64,000 nt of DNA, taken from positions 17,666,973 through 17,730,972 of the forward strand of contig NC_049996.1 of assembly GCF_000003815.2 (NCBI RefSeq). The letters are read 5' to 3'. The notes under the pieces were generated by a model that was not told where the DNA came from, made no database searches, and saw only the letters and a program-made list of their open reading frames with translations. The DNA comes from Branchiostoma floridae. Lineage: Eukaryota > Chordata > Leptocardii > Amphioxiformes > Branchiostomatidae. Every line of letters begins with the position of its first letter. Position 1 is the stretch's first letter. This document shows positions 11,740 to 22,299 of this stretch, piece by piece. The translations under genes were made by a program, and so were the position numbers.

Positions 11740-12060
11740 TTTTTGCCTGCAAGAAAGTATTCTTGCGTGAAGACTTAGTGGGACTATAATCATAGTCCTC
11801 TGTAGATTGTATGGACTGGGTTTAAGTGTTGTATTTTTGGACTGGGTTCAAGTGTTATAGATAACAGTTACTGTAGTGTTCTCAGTTTAGATACTATCTT
11901 TGTTATTGTAAAGTGTAATAAGCTGTCCTTGCGTGACATTTTGGCAGAACTATAAACAAAGTCCCCAGTGGAGTTTATGTACTGTGTGCATCTCCTACAG
12001 ATAAGGTAATGTTTTTCTATAGATGCTATCTTTGTTATTGTATTGTTTGGTGGTAAAGTA
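11740..12060. repeat. Degenerate direct duplication, about 165 bp
   Basis: 'cttgcgtgaagacttagtgg' near 11764 and 'ccttgcgtgacattttggca' near 11929 start two copies. Both continue with 'actataa', 'agtcc', 'tgta.actg' and end with 'atactatctttgttattgta'. Non-coding. Confidence 0.55.
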
Positions 12061-12180
12061 TCAGTGTGTGCTGTCAGTGTTAGGGGTGGTGCAGAATACT
12101 AATGAAATAGGAACTGCTAAGTTTAGTTCAAAGTTGCCGATTGTTCTTGTTTAATTTGGCAGCTTTTGTGTGCAGGGGTT

Positions 12181-12478
12181 TGATAATAATGATAATTATG
12201 ATGATAATCATCAGATTTTGCCAGCCAGTAGGAATCCAATGAGTAATGAGGCTGTTCAACGTGGTCGAGGCACCTCCTTGAGCACGGGACCCCCGTTTTA
12301 CGTCCCTCCCGGAAGATGACTTCATGGAATGACCATGCTTGGTCCGGCTACAGCAATCCGTTCGTCCTTGGTTGGGGGACTCCCATCCAAGCACTGTCCG
12401 GACCGCACGTTGCTTAACTTCTGAGATCGAGGGATCGGGCGCATCCAACACGCCACGTGGCCATTTTAAGGCTTTGAC
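12181..12478 (-). mobile_element. 5S rRNA-derived SINE (SINE3-like)
   Basis: Read on the minus strand, about 12473 down to 12370 follows 5S rRNA: gcgcccgatc, then cgatctcagaagttaagcaa, then gtgcttggatgggag. These match the box A/intermediate/box C region of the 5S gene, the internal pol III promoter. A non-5S body follows, with 'ggacgtaaaacgggggtccc', and a 3' tail of ATT/ATG simple repeats (12183-12212) typical of LINE-mobilised SINEs. It is not a functional 5S gene: the 5' end is degenerate and the 3' third is replaced. The 122-residue frame across it has no coding meaning. Confidence 0.85.
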
Positions 12479-13230
12479 TGAAACTCCCTCATACACGCGC
12501 GACTACCTACTTTTTGTCACCATACAAGCTTGTTCTTTTTTATGCAGTTTTATCAGGGCTTTTGCATTTAGCACACCACACTGGGTCATGAACACCCCTA
12601 CTCTTCTCCACAGGTGCATTGGGTTCTTTTACCTTCAGAGGTTTTACAATTGAGGCTTATGCCTGAAGCCTGTAATCTATACAGGACCACTGGGTTTTCT
12701 TCACCATCAGAAATAAAGAATGCAATCATCCCTTACAACATGTTCAACCTGGGCTCAGCAGAGTTTTTAATACAACTATAGTGCAGGTTGACCTGAATGA
12801 CTTGTAAATCCACTGTAATGTTTCCATCCCAGCCTTAAACACAGGATTATCCTCTACATTATGGGCTAGCTGATGCTATAGGTGGGAAAACGTACATAAT
12901 CCTGTTACAGGGGTTAGCCAAATTAAGTCACATCAAATTATTCTCTTTTCTATCTCAGGGATTAGCCACATGTAGTCACATCAACCTATTTCCATTTCCA
13001 CATTTAAAAAATCTAACAAGATATCAAGAGGTAAACAGAGGGTTGGGAGGAAAACTTGTAACTGACTATACACGTATGACTGTGAATCAAGGTTACAGAC
13101 TTTCCTCTCTATTTCTGCCGAGTTATTTTGTTCAAGTAATGCTGAGAACCAGCAGATTGTATTGAATTTGCCCAAGGCTCCTGTTCCCGTTATGAACAAG
13201 ATTACACTGATGCACCATAATGTGGCTAAG
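12479..13230. other. No gene seen
   Basis: Non-coding sequence with weak internal similarity. 'ggggttagccaaattaagtcacatcaa' near 12911 (shown split here only by similarity) resembles a second copy near 12959. No recognisable coding frame. Confidence 0.3.
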
Positions 13231-13239
13231 TGCTGTTTG

Positions 13240-13880
13240 GCTTTATGAGAAAAACATTGGAACCTTTAGCAGGGTTTAGCCCCCCGAGGGAGTTGGGTAC
13301 TGAAAGGTACAAAATCTGTTTGCTTAACAGTCCATTAACTAACAAGAGCCTAAAATGCATTGCTGGTGAAAATAAAAACAGTCAAACTTTTTATGAGAAA
13401 TCAGGTGTTTCTGTAGCAAAGTTTAACGTCCCTATAGGGAGTTGGATACTCAAATACACTTAGATTTAATTTCTTAACAGCTCATTGACTAATAAGAGAG
13501 TATAAAATGCCTTGCTGATGAAAATAAAACAGTTCAAACTTTTTATGAGAAATCAGGTGTTTCTGTAGCAAAGTTTACTTCCCTATGGGGAGTTGGATAC
13601 TCAAATATACTTAGATTTAATTTCTTTACAGCTCATTGACTAACAAGAGTATTAGATGCCTTGCTGATGAAAATAAAAACAGTCAAACTTTTTATGAGGA
13701 AACAATCATCATGTAACAGAGTTTAGTGTTCCCTTGGGACTCATGTACTGAAAGATACAAGGTCCATTTACTTACATGTACAGGTAACAGTTCATTAACT
13801 AACAACAGTATGAAATATGGTGCTGATAGTAACAGAAAAAAAAACAGGTCTTTATAAGAAATAATTTTACCACAATTCAT
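13240..13880. repeat. Tandem array, about 150 bp, 4 copies
   Basis: Shared blocks include gggagttgg.tactc/gaaa, 'aacagtccattaactaac', 'tgctg.tgaaaataaaaaca' and 'ctttttatgagaaatcaggt'. Anchor points gtagcaaagttta lie at about 13413 and 13564, and a diverged form at about 13713, giving a period of 149-151. The middle copies are closest to each other. Confidence 0.8.
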
Positions 13881-14690
13881 TTTTCACCAATCTCTGGCAG
13901 CGCCTCTATAGCCATAATATTGTCAGTTTGCTTTAAAATGTTGTACATATGTTCTGCATGTTGGTCCTGTGTCATATGGGCAAGTGAGAACCTGAAATAA
14001 TAATAATAAAAATAATAGGGGTTTGCCTCCCATAGGGACCCAGGTAATAAAAAATATGATGTGATTCCTCCACATTCATCGCCTAACAGACTTTTCACGA
14101 GGGAACATGTGATTTTATAGCCAAGTTTATAGTACCTTAAGGACCTTGATGCTGAAAAACACAAGACCAACCCTTCTATTGATTATGACTTCATGTATTT
14201 TCAGCATGGTTTCTGCCAGAAGCATTTAATATCTAACATTTTATGTTCTGTCTCAAAGGGCTCAAATGGCAATGAAATTTGTGGTCTTTTCAATTGATTT
14301 TACAGTTTTGAGCCAACTTGATCCCTAAGCCATTCCTCTTGGGGGTCTTTCCAACATTTGACAGTTGGAAGGAAGTGTCAAGAGCAATGGGAATGGTCTC
14401 TTGAACAACTTTTGGGCATGTGACCTTAGATGTGCAAAATGCCTACAGTGTATAACTTGTATTAGCTGTAAGGCTAGGTGTCAGGGAGAAAGTTTGTGCT
14501 ATGTACATTGTATGTGTCTTAATGTGTATGCTGCACAGCATCAGCATCCTGCTGCCTGGTGCAGCATACTGTATTGTCTCATTACAATTTAAATAATGTT
14601 AAAGTTCAAGGGAGATAGTTTAACAATCATACATGTACACTCACTGGTAAAATTGTCTTTCTCTCTATTTTGTTTTTATCAAAGCTGACA
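13881..14690. other. No gene seen
   Basis: Contains an AAT-type microsatellite (about 13997-14020) and one more decayed relative of the array to the left near 14030-14165. The Cys-rich 75-residue frame at 14365-14592 has no visible domain and is probably chance. Confidence 0.3.
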
Positions 14691-14699
14691 ATCGTCAAC

Positions 14700-14985
14700 C
14701 AATACATTTTGAAAGCAGCTGCAGATGAAAGCATTTGCTACTTTATGATCGCCCAGAGCACTTAAAATGTCAAAATTTGTAGCTTGTAAAATCATATTTT
14801 CAAGGTTGAGTTGATTTGATCCCCAACATTTTCCTTCTGTCCTTTTTGAAAGCAGCTTCAAATGAAACCATTCACTACGTACCTTACGATCCCTTAGAGG
14901 ACTGAAATGTCAGCAAAATTTGTAGTTTATAGAATCATGTTTTCAAGGTTGAGTTCATTTGATCCCAACATTTTCTCTTGCGGCT
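14700..14985. repeat. Direct duplication, about 137 bp
   Basis: The block gaaagcagc..c.aatgaaa begins at 14711 and 14848. Both copies continue with 'atttgtag', 'aatcat.ttttcaaggttga' and 'tttgatccc.aacatttt'. Non-coding. Confidence 0.7.
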
Positions 14986-15429
14986 AGTTTTTGAGTTTCA
15001 TGACCGGAAGAAAAGGACAAGCGCTTCCAGGGATTGTGCCTCAAACGACTCTCTTTGGCCTTTAATGTCAAACCTGGGATTTGGCTGATGCAGAATCGCT
15101 TAGCGGAGGTTTTGGCTTTCAGCGAGGATCAATGAAAGGAACACTCAAGACGAAATGGTCAAAAGGTTGTGCAGAATGGAGGAAATTTTTGTCTCGTGTT
15201 TCCAGGCGAGGCTGCACTAATTTAGTTTGTTGTTTCTTGGATGATTGTAACAACATTGAAATGGGATAGTCTGAAGGAAAAGTCTTTCCGTACAGCAATT
15301 TTATTCATGGACTTGTTTGACATTAGAGAAATAATAATTTGATTTAGACATAATAATGGTTAACTTTTGGGATTTTGTTGAGCTGGAGGAAAATGTGAGT
15401 TTTAATGGGAAGTCTTGACAACAAACAGT

Positions 15430-15740
15430 TACCTATTCTTTCTGCGCAGTGATTGACTCATCCATATGAAGCTATGGGGTGGTGCCTGGAGTCGCGCGAA
15501 GATGTGATACATATAACATTCCCCATACCGAAGGATGGGTGGGTGGGCGGGCGAAAAAGAAAACTGCGCTCCCTTGTGCCTACCTCTTTTCCCTTGTCCC
15601 ACTCCTTCTATCCCATGATGACGTCTTTGACGGATTCCAGGCTTTGCGGATGAGTCCGTCAAACTGCATAGTGAATAGTCTATCTTCTCCTTATATGGGA
15701 TTGGGTCTTCGCCTAATATGGCATCGCCAATCACAGTGCA
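15430..15740. other. GC/CpG-richer island with a hairpin, function unknown
   Basis: Three frames are open here (plus 15453-15653 and 15479-15835, minus 15429-15734), as often happens in GC-rich sequence. None shows a recognisable domain. Within it, tttgacgga (15627-15635) and tccgtcaaa (15655-15663) form a 9-bp inverted repeat. It could be a promoter or first exon, but I see no decisive signal. Confidence 0.25.
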
Positions 15741-16900
15741 GGAAAGATAGTTTCAGGGACTTAATTATTAGTCAGACTCAAAGATTTCTCCCAGTTATTT
15801 GTTTTAATCATAGCCTCATGTTGATCTCTTGCTAGAAAATGGTCAAGAACAAAGAAAATGAATAAGTGGACCAAAAAAGTATGAGTTACAGAGCAACAAA
15901 AGTTCAGACTTTATTTACTATTTAGTGTAATGGTTATTTTTAGCCATGTCAAATTGTCACTGAAATGCCTGTATCCAAGTCAATGGTAATGTGTTTGTCC
16001 CCCAGGGTTGGGTTTAGGTGGAAATATAGTTTGGCATGAGCCATTTATCATAGCCAGTGTGTGCTCATTCCTGTCACACAGGGATGGCACGGTGCTGTCT
16101 GCCTAATAACAGAACTCTGCCCAAGGGCAGATACATGATGAGTTTCAAAGCTAACAACTTTTCTTTGTAAGCTTGAGAGTTTATCTGTATTGGTAGAAAT
16201 TATCTAGAAGTAGAGTTGGACTGTAATGTCCAACACGTACATTGTACTGTTTTATACATCAACATATAAACCTTCTAAAGATAGACACATAAAGAATCCT
16301 ATATATTAAACTTCAAAGTTTACCACACTACAAGACTAGTACAGATGATGCTGCTCTAATAAAAGCACACTGCCGATGGGCTTTTGCACACTGCCGACAG
16401 GCTTTTGCATGTTAAGGTCCTTAGATGATGACTAATCAATACAGCAATATAGGAATTTCTAAATTTAGACACATCAAAGACTTCAGTTCAAACAGGGCAT
16501 AAGCATTAGAGAATACAGAACCACAGAGCTGATTCAGATGAAAGCCTGCTGATAGAAAAATCTATGCCAAAGGTTGCATACATGATGATGTCCTGAGTTG
16601 ACTCTTGTTCGATACGTCAATATACAAAGTTATACACAGGAAGAAAATTTGCCCTATAGGGTATAAATGTATCGTAGAACTTTGCAGTTGTATCCGTCAA
16701 AATATCTATTGACCTTCTGCATTGTGAGATAGCAGCTTTGCTCTATTGAAGTGGATTACTGGTTATACAATATGGATTATATGTGCTGCAGGGTTGATGT
16801 GTTTGACAAGCATCTTATGTATTAAAGAACAGTGTCCGAGGTCTGATGCACAATGAAATGTTTGGCTGACAACCATTTGATATATTGATTTTGAAAATTA
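15741..16900. other. No gene seen; minor direct repeats
   Basis: 'cacactgccga..ggcttttgca' occurs twice in tandem at about 16367 and 16386. Weak copies of a larger unit ('acatcaa.gac', 'atacagaaccaca') are visible between 16250 and 16650. No exon recognised. Confidence 0.3.
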
Positions 16901-16939
16901 TTAAGTTTTGCACTGGCGGTGTTCCAAACATGAGAACTC

Positions 16940-17275
16940 TGCAACAGCTGTAGTTGTCTTAGAACTGTCGCTGGTGCTGAAAACGTTTATGGTTTATTTC
17001 TGAATGAAAATTGCTGGAAAACGTCAGTTTGTTCCAATCTGTTGTTTTAGAACTGTGCCTGCTTCTGAAAACTTAGTTATGGTGTAATTCTGAATGAAAA
17101 TTGCTGAAAAACTTCAGTTTGTTCCATTCTGTGGCTGTTATTGAGCTGTCCCTGGTGCTGAAAACTTGGTTATGATGTAATTTTGAACGAAAACTGATGG
17201 AAAGCTTAATTTTCCCCATTCTGTGGTTGTTTTAGAACTGTCCCTGGTGCTGAAAAGAGAATAATTGTGTAACTC
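16940..17275. repeat. Tandem array, about 90-95 bp, 4 copies
   Basis: Each copy has 'ttagaactgtccctggtgct', then 'gaaaactt', then a 'gtaattctgaa.gaaaa' block and 'cagtttgttccattctgt'. Starts are near 16957, 17044, 17136 and 17229. A single diverged relative lies at about 23825-23920. Confidence 0.75.
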
Positions 17276-17499
17276 TAACAAACACCAGTGGAAAACCTCA
17301 GTCTTCTTCTATAAAATTCCATGTAAAAACTTTTCTGAACATCCCCCAGCACTGGTAAATTTTGATTTAAAAAGTAGGCAGTCTGAAGTGGAGCACAACT
17401 ATTATTATAAATATTATAGTGGATAAGAGTAGATATACCATTATGTAGGTCTTTCATATAGCTTGCAACACTTTTGTAACTATAAATGTTTCACTAGTC

Positions 17500-18995
17500 T
17501 TGTCCTATTTCTTGAGACTTTCTTGTCTTGAAAGACTTGTCTTGACATGGAGGTGTTCTACTTACCAGAAATTAAGGGCTTGATGGGTGCCAAGGGAGGA
17601 ATACTTTAACCATTATCTATTGGATAACCAGGGCTCGAAATACTTTTTTTCTACATACCTGCACTGGTGTGACAATTACCTGCAAGACATTTACCTGCAC
17701 CAGACAAATTTTACCTGCACCACTCTGAATGTAGGAAGTATGGATCATACTAAAATTGTTCAGGAACCATTGCTATTTTTCTTTCATACTTAATAGGTGG
17801 TAACAGTTAATGCAGCTAATAACAATCCATATACACCTGCAACAGAAGACATTTATGTAAGACAAACAGTACATGGACCAGTGCAGGTTAGGTGCAGGTA
17901 AACACCAGAAGTACCTGGCAGTGCACAGCTCCAATTTTACCTGCACTAACCTGCATATGCAGGTGGTATTTCGAGCCCTGATAACAGTAGTTGGATAAAC
18001 TCTGACATAGAAGGTGACGGATGGACTAACTGATAGGAATATATTGCTTTTCATAACAACAAGTAAAGTGTCTACAGTATTTTGTTTTCGAAGTCAAGCA
18101 GAAGGTGCATTGTAACTCCTAATACTGCTTTTTGTACTTAAAAAATAAATTGTCAGTATCTTTCAAAATTCCAACCGTCTTTTTTAGTCTTTTTATCTTC
18201 TTCAATAACCCTAAGGAAAGGCAAGATTTGTCTGAGATTTAGGTGCTTTACTTTTTTTCAGGTAAGGGATGGGCAATGAAAACCTTTTATATTAGATACC
18301 AGTGATATGAGGATGCCCCACATAGATTGATGTCTTAGCTAGTAAGACTGTTCTCATAACAAGAAAAAGTTATATTAACTATATACAGGACCTTGCCAGA
18401 TGCAAGATGTAATTATTAGGATAGCTTTTAGGGCTTGGAAACAATTTGCCAGTGTCTTTTGAAATTGTCAACTCACCTGTACTTTCCATACCTCATAAGA
18501 CATTCCAACAATGTCTCAGACTTGAAAGATTTGTCTCAGGATCCAGGTGTCCTACTTATTTTGGGTTAAGCACCAGGGGACGGATCATGCAAGCCTTAAT
18601 GTATTGGATAACAACAATATGATGACATCCCACATAGGTGCGAATTGTTGTCCTAGCTACTTGTAAGGGTGTTGTGCTCTTCATAACAAGAAAAAGGCAA
18701 CTTTGTCATTGATGCTGTACCTGGGCAGATACTAGATGTAATCATTAGCACTGCCTTTAATGCTTTATAAGAACTTGCTAGCATCTTTGGAAATTTTAAC
18801 TCACCTGACCGGCATTTTTTTCCTAGTCTTTCCATGCCTCATACGACATTCTAGCAATGTCTAAGACTTGAAAGAGTTGTCTCAGGATCCAGGTGTCCTA
18901 CTTATTTTGGGTTAAGCACCAGGGGACGGATCATGCACACTCTAATGTATTGGATAACAGCAATATGATGAATTCCTACGTAGATGAAAACGGAT
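17500..18995. repeat. Tandem array, about 360 bp, 4 copies, host of a MITE
   Basis: Shared blocks are 'cttgaaaga.ttgtctcagg', 'atccaggtgtcctacttatt', 'agcaccaggggacggatcat' and 'attggataacaacaatatga'. The copies near 18530 and 18885 are closest. The leftmost copy (about 17510-17630, resuming at 17981) is split by the hAT-like element at 17629-17980. The intact copies show the unoccupied site. Confidence 0.8.
17629..17980. mobile_element. hAT-like MITE with 5-bp target duplication, copy 1
   Basis: Terminal inverted repeats are cagggctcgaaatac at the left end and its exact complement gtatttcgagccctg at the right. The flanks are ataac on both sides (17624-17628 and 17981-17985). The interior is non-coding and rich in acctgca/tgcaggt motifs near both ends, as expected of subterminal transposase-binding sites. 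CAGGG ends suggest hAT. A 5-bp duplication instead of 8 points to the hAT5-type subgroup or another superfamily. Confidence 0.88.
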
Positions 18996-19149
18996 GACCC
19001 AGTTGATAAGCAGAAAATAATCCTCGGAAGGGCAACATGAAAACAATAACTTGGTTCTGGCGAGGGGGAATGATATCGTTTCTTGTAACTAAGCTGTATT
19101 TCTCCTTATGCAGACTTTATGTCTATGGCTTACAGTTATGTAGTAGATT
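18996..19149. other. No feature seen
   Basis: Short non-coding spacer between the 360-bp array and the LINE 3' end. Confidence 0.3.
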
Positions 19150-19770
19150 GGTTTATTCATTCAATTCAACAAGAATGACAAATTAAAAGCGGTCTTGCAG
19201 CCCAAAGGGCTGAATTGCACTGCTTGACAGTCTTTTTGTACATTATTTTACACAAAAATGATGATAGAATAAGCAAATGCGAAGTATACAACTTTTTACA
19301 ATTTAAAATGCAAAACAATAATACGTAACACCGTCGTTAAAAGTAAATTAGAGCTATTAACAACATCGTACATTGATGGGCTATGTGTTGATCAAACGTG
19401 CCATATATGGGACGGCGCTGTTTCTATGTCGCTCTGTTCTACAATGAACCAAGTCCAAGTTGTTTGAGGAGCGGGTCTGTCTGCCACTAATACTCTGTCT
19501 GTCCGGTGGCAGGAGATGACGGTACTGGCTGGATGTTAGAAGGGACTTAGCAAATTTGAGTGTCAAGTTCTCACGCCTCTGGTGAAGTGAGGGTAGGCCA
19601 AGCTGTGAGCAGGCTTCAGCATAGCTGGTGTAGTTAGCTCCCAGGATTATCCGCACTGCTCTGCGTTGGATTCTCTCGAGTTTGTTTACCTTGTGTGGCC
19701 TTGGTGGGGCTATGTGGCTGAGACAGGCTTTAGGGGCATGTTCGAGCGGCACCCGCCATGGCACACGAGT
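19150..19770 (-). mobile_element. CR1-like LINE, 5'-truncated 3' end
   Basis: Holds the last 127 codons of a non-LTR reverse transcriptase (19381-19764), then about 230 bases of 3' untranslated sequence ending near gaattgaatgaataaa. The frame has the family C-terminal signature in order: LERIQRRAVRIILG, LGLPSLHQRRENLTLKFAKS, and RTERHRNSAVPYMARL near the stop. In CR1/L2-type LINEs this follows the RT domain. The RT and endonuclease regions are missing, the usual 5' truncation, so this is a dead copy. The frame is otherwise undamaged. Confidence 0.85.
19381..19764 (-). pseudogene. C-terminal fragment of CR1-type reverse transcriptase
   Basis: 127 codons of the post-RT C-terminal region. Recognisable stretches are KLERIQRRAVRIILGANY (about residues 28-45), LGLPSLHQRRENLTLKFAK (about 55-73), LLPPDR and the terminal RTERHRNSAVPYMARLIN. 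The first ATG is not a natural start; the frame begins where the copy is truncated. It lies about 40 bases from an unrelated open frame (19813-20070) on the same strand. Confidence 0.8.
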
Positions 19771-19812
19771 CGGGGGTAGGAGGAACCCTTACATCCTTGG
19801 TTGGAAGTCCTC

Positions 19813-20070
19813 CTAGGAGACGGATACTCCGAACAACAAAGCTGCATCTGCTGGAGCCGCCTCACACGTTGCAGACAGTTCTGTCCCTGTGAGACTTAGT
19901 GCTCCAGTAGACGAGAGGGTGGAGAAGGAATTGCACACCCCTCCTTCACCATAAAAAGTCACGTGTAGGTCAGGCAAACAGGCAAAAAGCGTGTCTGCCT
20001 CCTCATCTGTCCAATCGACAGGAGAACAAAAAAAACATTCAGAGTTATCTGGATGTTTGGTGAAAGAAAG
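19813..20070 (-). CDS. Unidentified exon-like open frame, 85 codons
   Basis: Open from just after a TGA (20073-20071) to a TAG (19815-19813), with no internal ATG, so it would have to be part of a spliced gene or a pseudogene fragment. The predicted peptide has an unusually protein-like composition: HPDNSECFFCSPVDWTDEEA, then DTLFACLPDLHVTFYGEGGV, then STLSSTGALSLTGTELS, then CEAAPADAALLFGVSVS. I do not recognise the family. A plausible acceptor (a T-rich run ending in gattggacag) lies inside it. It could be a host exon or part of a mobile element next to the LINE. Confidence 0.35.
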   Translation of the reverse strand, partial: LSFTKHPDNSECFFCSPVDWTDEEADTLFACLPDLHVTFYGEGGVCNSFSTLSSTGALSLTGTELSATCEAAPADAALLFGVSVS

Positions 20071-20566
20071 TCAAGTAGAGACACTGCTTGCAAATACTTT
20101 AAGGGCACCAAGTTGATTTGTTTTGTCTTAGATTTTTCAACTGATTGTTTGACTGAAAAAAAAAAACATCACTAACAGAGCCTGAGGACCAGGTCTATGT
20201 CTTGAAGTACTCAGTAGAGTCGATAGTCATATTGAAGCTTTCCTCCCTTCCCTCTATTTCAACAATGTCCACTTGCTATAGTTTCACCTTAAAATGTCTG
20301 TGAATCGTGAAAATAAATTGGTTTGGCCTATGCACAATTTTCAAGTCTCAAGCAACTGAGTTGCCTGTTATTACAAAAGTCTATGATGTAGTTGTATATT
20401 CCACCCAGAACAAAGCCGATGGCCCACTTGATAACGCACTCATGCCCACAATGTCATCAATAACAACTCAATAAAAAACACCGGAGACCCACAGTCATAT
20501 TACAGTCACACCCCAGCCATTATGATGTAGTCATTCATGCCTTTCATGTGATTCTGTGGGGGGATT
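20071..20566. other. No feature seen
   Basis: Non-coding by inspection, including an A-rich tract at about 20156-20168. Confidence 0.3.
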
Positions 20567-20705
20567 GATAAGGGAGACATCCTCCAGGTTGCTGTGTTCC
20601 CATAAGGGAGATATACTCCAGGGCTGCTGTGTTCCCATAAGGGAGATATACTCCAGGGCTGCTGTGTTCCCATAAGGGAGATATACTCCAGGGTTGCTGT
20701 GTTCT
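20567..20705 (+). repeat. 35-bp minisatellite, 4 copies
   Basis: Unit cataagggagatatactcca followed by gggctgctgtgttcc. Clean copies start at 20601, 20636 and 20671. A diverged first copy (agggagacatcctccaggtt) begins about 20567. Confidence 0.9.
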
Positions 20706-20739
20706 CATTCTCTCAGCTGGAAGTGCAAGATTTCCCTGG

Positions 20740-21120
20740 TGATAAGCTGGGAGATTGTGCTGTCAGCAATTTGACTGTCTCTACTGTTTCTGTGCTTCAT
20801 TGTAAATGGATTGACATACTTTGACTTCCTGGGGTTTAGCACAGTACCACGAATAAGCAATATCCAAGGACTTATTGGAGTTCTTAGTTGCTTGTAGATG
20901 TGTGTCATGGTCTTATTAAGCAGTCTTGCTGACAGTCTACAATGTTTAACTGTCTGTTCTGTTTCTGTGCCTCATTGTTGTAAATAGATTGACACACTTT
21001 GACTTCCTGGAGTTTAGCACAGTGTTCTGAACAAATGGTGTAGTACTAAAAGAGTTACGGGAGTTCTTAGTTGCTTTTAGATTTGCATCATGATCTTATT
21101 AAGTAGTCTTGCTGGCTTAC
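20740..21120. repeat. Direct duplication, about 179 bp
   Basis: Both copies carry 'actgtttctgtgc.tcattg', 'ttgactt cctgg' (20821 and 21000), 'gtttagcacagt', 'gagttcttagttgctt' and 'tcttattaag.agtcttgct'. Non-coding; frames on either strand have no domain. Confidence 0.75.
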
Positions 21121-21504
21121 AGTATACATGCACATGATTTTTAAGCAAGGGAGTGAAGTATTTTTTCTGGCTTATCTGTCTGTCTGTCTCTCTCTCTGTA
21201 TGTGTGCTTTTTTGTCATTCCCAATATACACGTAAACATTGCCATACATCCACAGCCAGCTATGTTTTCCTGTGAGTCTGGTAGGGTCGCAAAGCAGTAT
21301 GGGTAACTGGGAGAAGTCTGCCATCTCTGATTGCCTCCTTGTTGACATTTTGTACCATGATTCACGCACTGAGAGTAGAGGCTGCTGTTCTTCTAAGGTG
21401 CTGTGTTTGAGGAGAACCACACCCATAGCATGTTAAAGAACCCACAACACTTGTCTATACAAATATAGATATATATTAGGCATCCAGGTATAAGATTACA
21501 TAAT
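21121..21504. other. No gene seen; short TCTG/TC microsatellite
   Basis: A tctg/tctc run lies at about 21175-21197. Overlapping frames on both strands over 21141-21436 have no recognisable domain. Confidence 0.3.
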
Positions 21505-21615
21505 ATCATCATCATCCAGGCGTGCTGGTTGCACGGATGGCCATGACTCTCTTCCTCCATCCTTCCCTATCCTCCATAGCCTTGGGCAGTTCTTCGGCCG
21601 AGCAGCCAGAATCAT
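21505..21615 (-). pseudogene. 3' end of a non-LTR retrotransposon ORF
   Basis: Minus-strand translation gives GCSAEELPKAMEDREGWRKR and then VMAIRATSTPG before the stop, followed by a GATGAT-type simple repeat. The pattern 'A..DRE.WR..V' at the very C-terminus, then TGA and a simple-repeat tail, is typical of endonuclease/RT LINEs. Only about 36 codons remain. The clade cannot be settled from this. Confidence 0.65.
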
Positions 21616-22290
21616 CACATAATATAAAATTAAAAAAGCAGCTGGATAAAGTCTCTAATTGTGTCTAAAGAGTCAGATGTTCCAGATAGCATCCACTGTC
21701 TTTATCAGTGGCCGAGAAGTAATTTTTGTATTCTGCCATGGGTTACCTTACATATCCACGCCCCACTAGCCTTCTAAGTGGTTATACACATGCAATAAGG
21801 CATGTTATTATATACATGCAATAAGGCGTGTTATTATACAGATGCAATAAGGCATGTTATTCCTGTTTCTGACTAGAAACAAGACCTCTGACCTTCTGTG
21901 CAGTTTGAAGGACATGCTCCAAATAAGATGTGCCCCGACCATAAAGTAGTTCTAACCTGGAGTCAGGAGACGGATCTGGGTCGGGACTGGACATTAATCC
22001 ATCTCAGTTGCTCTGTTGGAAGGCTGGTTTTGAGCATGAGATATGTGCACTAGATATCGGGTGAACTGCTTGGAAAAAAATGGCTAAATGACCAACCCTA
22101 GCAAAAACTTGCCAACCCTAGCCTTTTGGGGAGGACGGGCAATTTGTATCTGACATTGGAGTGATGAGAATGTTGTAGAATTGGTTTTTAACATAATATA
22201 TATTATTCTCATCTCCTCTTTCTGTTGCAGTAGAAAATTGTCTTTCTGCATCTTTTGCATGCATGTAGATGTGTATCTGTATATTTGGCA
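21616..22290. repeat. Non-coding stretch with 30-bp triplicate
   Basis: Three copies of 'tacacatgcaataaggcatg' plus 'ttatta' run from about 21783 to 21862. The block 'gatgttccagatagcatcca' near 21671 resembles 'cagataacatccactatgat' near 42141. Nothing else identified. Confidence 0.5.
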
Positions 22291-22299
22291 ATAATGACA

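Noticed and set aside
15640-15665. Hammerhead-ribozyme-like cggatgagtccgtc
   Set aside because: The conserved cores (CUGAUGA and GAAA) are not both present and stems I and II cannot be formed.
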